Of a stretch of DNA of 64,000 nt, positions 60,050 to 64,000 are shown one piece after another. This DNA comes from Notospermus geniculatus (lineage: Eukaryota > Nemertea > Pilidiophora > Heteronemertea > Lineidae): positions 366,890 through 430,889 of the forward strand of contig NMRB01000251.1 in the NCBI GenBank assembly GCA_002633025.1, given 5' to 3'. Every line of letters starts with the position of its first letter. The stretch's first letter is position 1. The notes beneath the pieces were generated by a model, which worked only from the letters and a program-made list of their open reading frames with translations, searched no databases and was not told the origin of the DNA. Position numbers and translations under genes: made by a program.

Positions 60050-60134
60050 GTAGGGGCTTGAGGCATGCACTGCAGGGGTGGTGGGTGTGTTTCGGAGGTC
60101 CAAAGAGCATATACATGTACGTGGAAATAACACC
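60050..60134 (-). repeat. Dispersed repeat shared with 41275-41365
   Basis: On minus it reads TTTGGACCTCCGAAACACAC then CCACCACCCCTGCAG and GCATGCCTCAAG, matching the copy inside the 35-bp-TIR element. It directly abuts the hairpin at 60135. Confidence 0.6.
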
Positions 60135-60241
60135 AGGCCTTGCCGTTTGACGGGCGCGATTTTGCATGCACCTGGCAAACAATAGAAATTCTATTGTTTG
60201 CGAGGTGCATGCAAAATCGCGCCCGTCAAATGGCAAGGCCT
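60135..60241. mobile_element. Perfect-stem hairpin MITE
   Basis: AGGCCTTGCCGTTTGACGGG, CGCGATTTTGCATGCACCTG and GCAAACAATAGAA pair with their complements ending CATTTGACGGGCGCGATTTT-type sequence on the opposite strand. Only two or three mismatches occur in about 53 bp and there is almost no loop, so it will extrude or mis-sequence easily. Confidence 0.9.
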
Positions 60242-60410
60242 GTAACACACACCCGAGTAATGTCCTGGTCCAGTAACGTATACCCCTGTGGATGGAACTT
60301 TCATTGTTCAATCACACTGACATCTGTCTGCAAAACTCTGGTGATCCACCATGGCATGGGTGTTCCCCATTTGTACAGAACACATTAGCTGTCTTTCTTT
60401 GCTCTGGGCG

Positions 60411-60530
60411 TCCTCCCCACAGCAGCAGCAGTTTTTACCTTGCTCCTCTTCATCCTCTTCATGGTGAATGGAAGTGTTTGAAGAGGACCGAGACCGAAGC
60501 CCTGCTACAGGAGGATTGCTGGATGTGGGC
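60411..60530 (+). repeat. Dispersed repeat shared with 62700-62825 (opposite strand)
   Basis: CAGCAGCAGTTTTTACCTTG, CTCCTCTTCATCCTCTTCAT, GAAGAGGACCGAGACCGAAG and CCCTGCTACAGGAGGA match the reverse complement of 62825-62700. Both translate as KR(T/S)ET(E/K)ALL(Q/W)ED in parallel frames, hinting at a coding ancestor. Confidence 0.6.
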
Positions 60531-61235
60531 AGAGATGGAACCATCTGATGCAATCAGTAACATGCCCATGGCCCCAACTGCTTGGCCTGTGGCTGCATGG
60601 TTTCAGAACCATGCTGAGGCCAAGGGTGTCCCAGGCTTTTATACCTTTCTACTTTGGTCTGCCATGAACAGTGGTTGCTGCACCTAGATTTGGATTTGGT
60701 GTTAGAATGTTTGGATCAATATTTATGGTTGCACTGTGGTATCTGCATTGAAAAGCCTCTATCGTCAAGTGTTGTTGGAAGACCTCTTGAAAATACATTG
60801 TAGGCCTAATTGCTGTGATATTATTTTGGGCGAGGATGGCAATACATGTAGCAAGATCTCATTATTCATATGACCCAAATAAAACTCATCATAGCAAGCG
60901 ATACGCAAATAACTAGTGAGTTTTTCCAAACTCCTAGTGATTGAAAATTTGCCTATTATTTGTGTATTGAGGTGGTTATGAAGGTCTTAATATGCCCCAA
61001 TGTCAATATTCTATTGTGTTTGAGGTGTTGGTGGTATATTCACGTTGGCCCGTAACTTCAAGATAGTTCAATTCAGTCTTCAGGATTGTTTGTTCTTCCT
61101 CTACTCAAGATCTCGGGTCACTTGTAGTTGCACCTCTGACTGCAATCATGGCATTTTCTTTTGGATCTGTTGGAAAATGGCAGCTTGGGTTTGTGTCAAC
61201 TAATTTTAGGCCCAGGGATAAGCATGAGAAAGGTA
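60531..61235. other. CLIP-like intron, no further feature
   Basis: AT-rich DNA without recognisable exon or repeat. Confidence 0.35.
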
Positions 61236-61313
61236 AGAAGGGTTGTCGGAATGGTAGAGTGGAAACCTCCGCACCTGCCACCAATGACGTTGCAGGTTCG
61301 ATCCCCCTGTTGT
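61236..61313 (+). repeat. tRNA-derived SINE head
   Basis: Box A CGGAATGGTAGAGTGG and box B TGCAGGTTCGATCCCCC at tRNA-like spacing. It directly abuts the inverted-repeat element at 61315. Confidence 0.55.
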
Positions 61314-61314
61314 G

Positions 61315-61508
61315 CTTAAAGCGAATCGATAGCGGATTTTGTTTACATTTGGCTGGTGTTTGTAAACACAAAATTCAGCCAATCAAAATGCACAAAAATT
61401 TCTTTGTTGACATTCTGGAGAAGTTTGTTTACATTTTTTCCTGAAAATTCTTCCCCTTTCAAATTCTATTTCTAAATCAAATTTTTTCGCTTTCGATTCG
61501 CTTTAAAG
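61315..61508. mobile_element. Inverted-repeat element, CTTTAAAGCGAATCGA ends
   Basis: Left CTTAAAGCGAATCGATAGCG and right CGCTTTCGATTCGCTTTAAAG, 20-bp arms, 194 bp total, non-coding AT-rich interior. Confidence 0.7.
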
Positions 61509-61593
61509 TGGAGGTGATCTCTCTCCATCCACGACATCTTACAATGTAGGTTTTTTCCACGGCTCCTGTTTCACAATTCGCATTCCTTCTTTT

Positions 61594-62640
61594 TAGCTCA
61601 CCGGGGTGAGCTATTACGATGGGGAAGCGTCCGTCATCCGGCGTCGTCCGTCGTCGTCGTGTTCCGTTAGCAGGGCACGTTTCGTAACCGCTGGGGCTGT
61701 GGATCTGAAACTTGGTACATACATAGCCCTAGGTCGCATGACCCATGACACCAAGTTTCGGTCCGATTCGATTGTTGGCTTGGCCACCAGGTGGCCAAAA
61801 CCAAAAACACAAAAAGTGCAATAACTCCTGAACTAATAACTGGATCATCTCCAAATTTTTATCATAGGTGTATCTAATGAGGATACATGACATATGTAAC
61901 GAGTTTTTGATTTGACCTACTTTTCAAGGTCACAGAGGTCAAAGTTTGACAAAAGTGACGAACCTCTCACAGTTTGTTATTATTTCACCGAGCGACTTCA
62001 TATTTTGCATAAACATGCATTGGAGGGGTACCTTCAAAAATACCAAGTTTCGGCCCGATTGGACATCCAGTATGGCCGCCAGGTGGCGTAACCTGAAAAT
62101 CAAGTAAGTGCTATTACTCAGGAACGACTTGACGCAGAGGGCTCAAATTTGATATTTACCTCCATCTAGATGACCTTTACATGCACGTCAAATTTCAGCC
62201 TGATTTGACTTCAAACATGGCCACCAGGTGGCGTAACCCAAAAATCATCAAAGTGCTGTAACTCAGGAACGCTTTAACCCAAAGCGCTCCAATGTGCTAT
62301 GTGGGCCCCTGCAGATGACCTTTATGACCATGTGAAGTTTCGGCCCGATCGGACATCCAATATGGCCGCCAGGTGGCGTAACCCGAAAATCATCAAAGTG
62401 GTGTAACTCAGGAACGACCTGACCCAAAGCACTCCAATGTGCTATGCGGTCCCCTGCAGATGACCTTTATGTGCATGTGAAGTTCCGGCCCGATCGAACA
62501 TACAATATGGCGCCAGGTGGCATAACCCAAAAATCATCAAAGTCCTACCTGGGAGTGACTTGACCGAGATTGCTCATAACACTGATATGTACCTCCCTCT
62601 GTCATTAGACTATTATGTCCAACCCGGTGAGCACATGGTC
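61594..62640 (+). repeat. Dispersed element with ~145-bp tandem units and CTCF-like motifs
   Basis: It begins with the palindrome AGCTCACCGGGGTGAGCT, and CCAACCCGGTGAGC closes it near 62632. Inside, units of about 145 bases repeat at 62075, 62220, 62365 and 62509, each with (G/C)C(C/A)(G/A)CCAGGTGGCGTAAC, followed by GTGCTGTAACTCAGGAACG-like and ATGACCTTTATG-like blocks. A related CCACCAGGTGGCC is at about 61783. The repeated core is close to the CTCF consensus (CCASNAGGKGGCRS). Confidence 0.75.
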
Positions 62641-62699
62641 CATGGACCATTTCATTTGCAATACAACAGGCGTGACAGGTCAAGAAGAGTACATTGCAA

Positions 62700-62825
62700 T
62701 TGCCACAAACCGGCATCCTCTGTCCTCCCATAGCAGGGCTTTGGTCTCGCTCCTCTTCATGCATTCACACAGTGGATGGATGAAGAGGTCGAGCGAGGTA
62801 AAAACACCTGCTGTGGCAGGATGGA
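62700..62825 (-). repeat. Dispersed repeat shared with 60411-60530
   Basis: On minus it reads CAGCAGGTGTTTTTACCTCG, then CATGAAGAGGAGCGAGACCA and AAGCCCTGCTATGGGAGGA. See the plus-strand copy. Confidence 0.6.
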
Positions 62826-64000
62826 AGCCGGAGACACCACTCACTAACTGGGGACACCGCAACATGGACATGAGCCGTTGAAAGTCGTTGTTTGTTTGCA
62901 TCTTCAACAAGTTATGTGAGGACTGATTTGAGATATCATTTGATTGCTCACTGCTGATAAGAGCTACATACCTCAGATTATCAGACATTCAGAAGCAGGT
63001 TTATGGTGTTGTCTGTCTGTGATATATGAAATATTTCCCAGGATATCTCTCGAATCAGGATGATGTAGAACATCTTGACTCAAGGTATACAACCCTGGGA
63101 ATACGAATCAGCTGATACGACCATGTGTACTTTGGAACCAACTAAAACTCACGGAATCAATCACTGTTTTGGAGGGCTGTCAGAATGGTCATCATTCATG
63201 GGGATCTAAACCTGGGGTAGATCCACGTTTTTGCCAAAGAAGACAGGTACGAAAGGGCAAAAAAGGAATGATGGAGAGAGATAAAGGGGCGTACCAGTTA
63301 CAGCATCCTCAAGCTACGGACTGACCCTGTTCAAGGGGGTGGACGGACGGACCTGTACTTGGGGGGGGAGAGGGGTAACGAAAATTTCCAATTTCTGTTT
63401 TCCTGTGTCCTCCAAATCGACCCTACTGTCAGGGTGTGCAGCACGGGTCTTGTTCTTACCAGCGACTTACAATTAAGCCAAGTCATTTCTGAGTCATGCC
63501 AGTCTTTAGGATAAGTGATTTGTCTAAATGACATCGCTAATTGCTGGAACCGCCTGCTATGACAATGAGTGATCACGATTATGAGTTGTTGCATCCTGAT
63601 TGTGTTGGCATATCATGCTTGGCCTAGATCACACTCCCCTTCCTGTTCCAAGTTTGTATAACATATTCTCTATCTCATATTGGTTCCGTCTCCATCCATG
63701 CCATCTGTGTGGCAGCTGGTCAGCGCTCGTCGTTCCTTGCTCACTTTTTCTCGTATTCTGATATTTGGAAATTTGGCCCAGGATATTTCACTCCCTCAGT
63801 TCATATGGTAAAGAAATGGTTTGGGTTGTGTGAGGTTCTCATTTTGAGATAACACTACATTTACAGTGTATGTCTTCAGACCAGACCCTTCATATTATGG
63901 AAGGCCTACTCGTTACAATTTTCAGTACATGCAGTTTCATTTTCAGGCCAGACAGGATCATTTCCTAACGCCTACTACCCGGTACATCTGCCTATAGACA
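62826..64000. other. CLIP-like intron; possible exon at 63947-64000
   Basis: ATTTTCAG|GCCAGACAGGATC at 63946/63947 leads into 54 bases open in the phase needed by the upstream exons (reading QTGSFPNAYYPV). It runs off the window end, so no donor can be checked. A G tract lies at about 63361-63368. Confidence 0.25.

Noticed and set aside
1-64000. Bacterial-type features such as operons, CRISPR arrays or prophage
   Set aside because: Introns, poly(A) signals, SINEs and a Penelope-like element show eukaryotic DNA; no spacer-repeat array was seen.

Overview
The window is animal nuclear DNA with spliced genes (GT-AG introns), abundant short inverted-repeat elements, tRNA-derived repeats and a Penelope-like retroelement. 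The oligomers TACATGTA and GTAGGCCTA recur throughout, which I associate with marine invertebrate genomes such as echinoderms, hemichordates, lancelets and lophotrochozoans. The species cannot be fixed from sequence alone.

Four protein-coding loci are supported. (1) A three-exon MADF-domain regulator on + (8120-10442, 297 aa). (2) A tetraspanning MS4A/CD20-like membrane protein on + in one coding exon (30512-31168). (3) A complete eight-exon snurportin-1 gene on - (47470 down to 44802, 465 aa), the import adaptor for m3G-capped snRNPs; this is the most secure call. (4) The 5' part of a gene on + starting at 55386 whose N-terminus resembles the CLIP-170 family and whose CAP-Gly region must lie beyond the window; two small in-phase candidate exons follow it. 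The genes do not form a functional cluster.

The rest is mostly repeat-rich intergenic or intronic DNA. Region by region: 1-8 kb has a fold-back, a duplicated 3'UTR-like block and two mobile-element fragments. 8-11 kb is the MADF gene, with two hairpin elements in its first intron. 11-13 kb and 22-24.5 kb are direct duplications abutting at single N characters. 14 kb holds a head-to-head pair of tRNA-derived SINEs. 16.4, 25.6 and 38.5 kb hold three hairpin elements sharing TA-GGGAGGTT ends but with unrelated stems. 34.2-36.0 kb is a Penelope-like element with an inverted terminal copy of its endonuclease end. 41-42.3 kb has a 35-bp-TIR element and an array of short palindromes. 50.7-52.3 kb is a long inverted repeat with a tRNA-Ile-like sequence in its spacer. 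55-64 kb is CLIP-like intron sequence rich in MITEs, ending in a tandem array with CTCF-like motifs.

Seven single N characters and one 40-N run mark assembly joins. Several sit exactly at duplicated or inverted sequence, so those duplications should be treated as possible uncollapsed haplotypes until checked. No tool was run: splice sites, alignments and homology calls come from reading the sequence and family knowledge.
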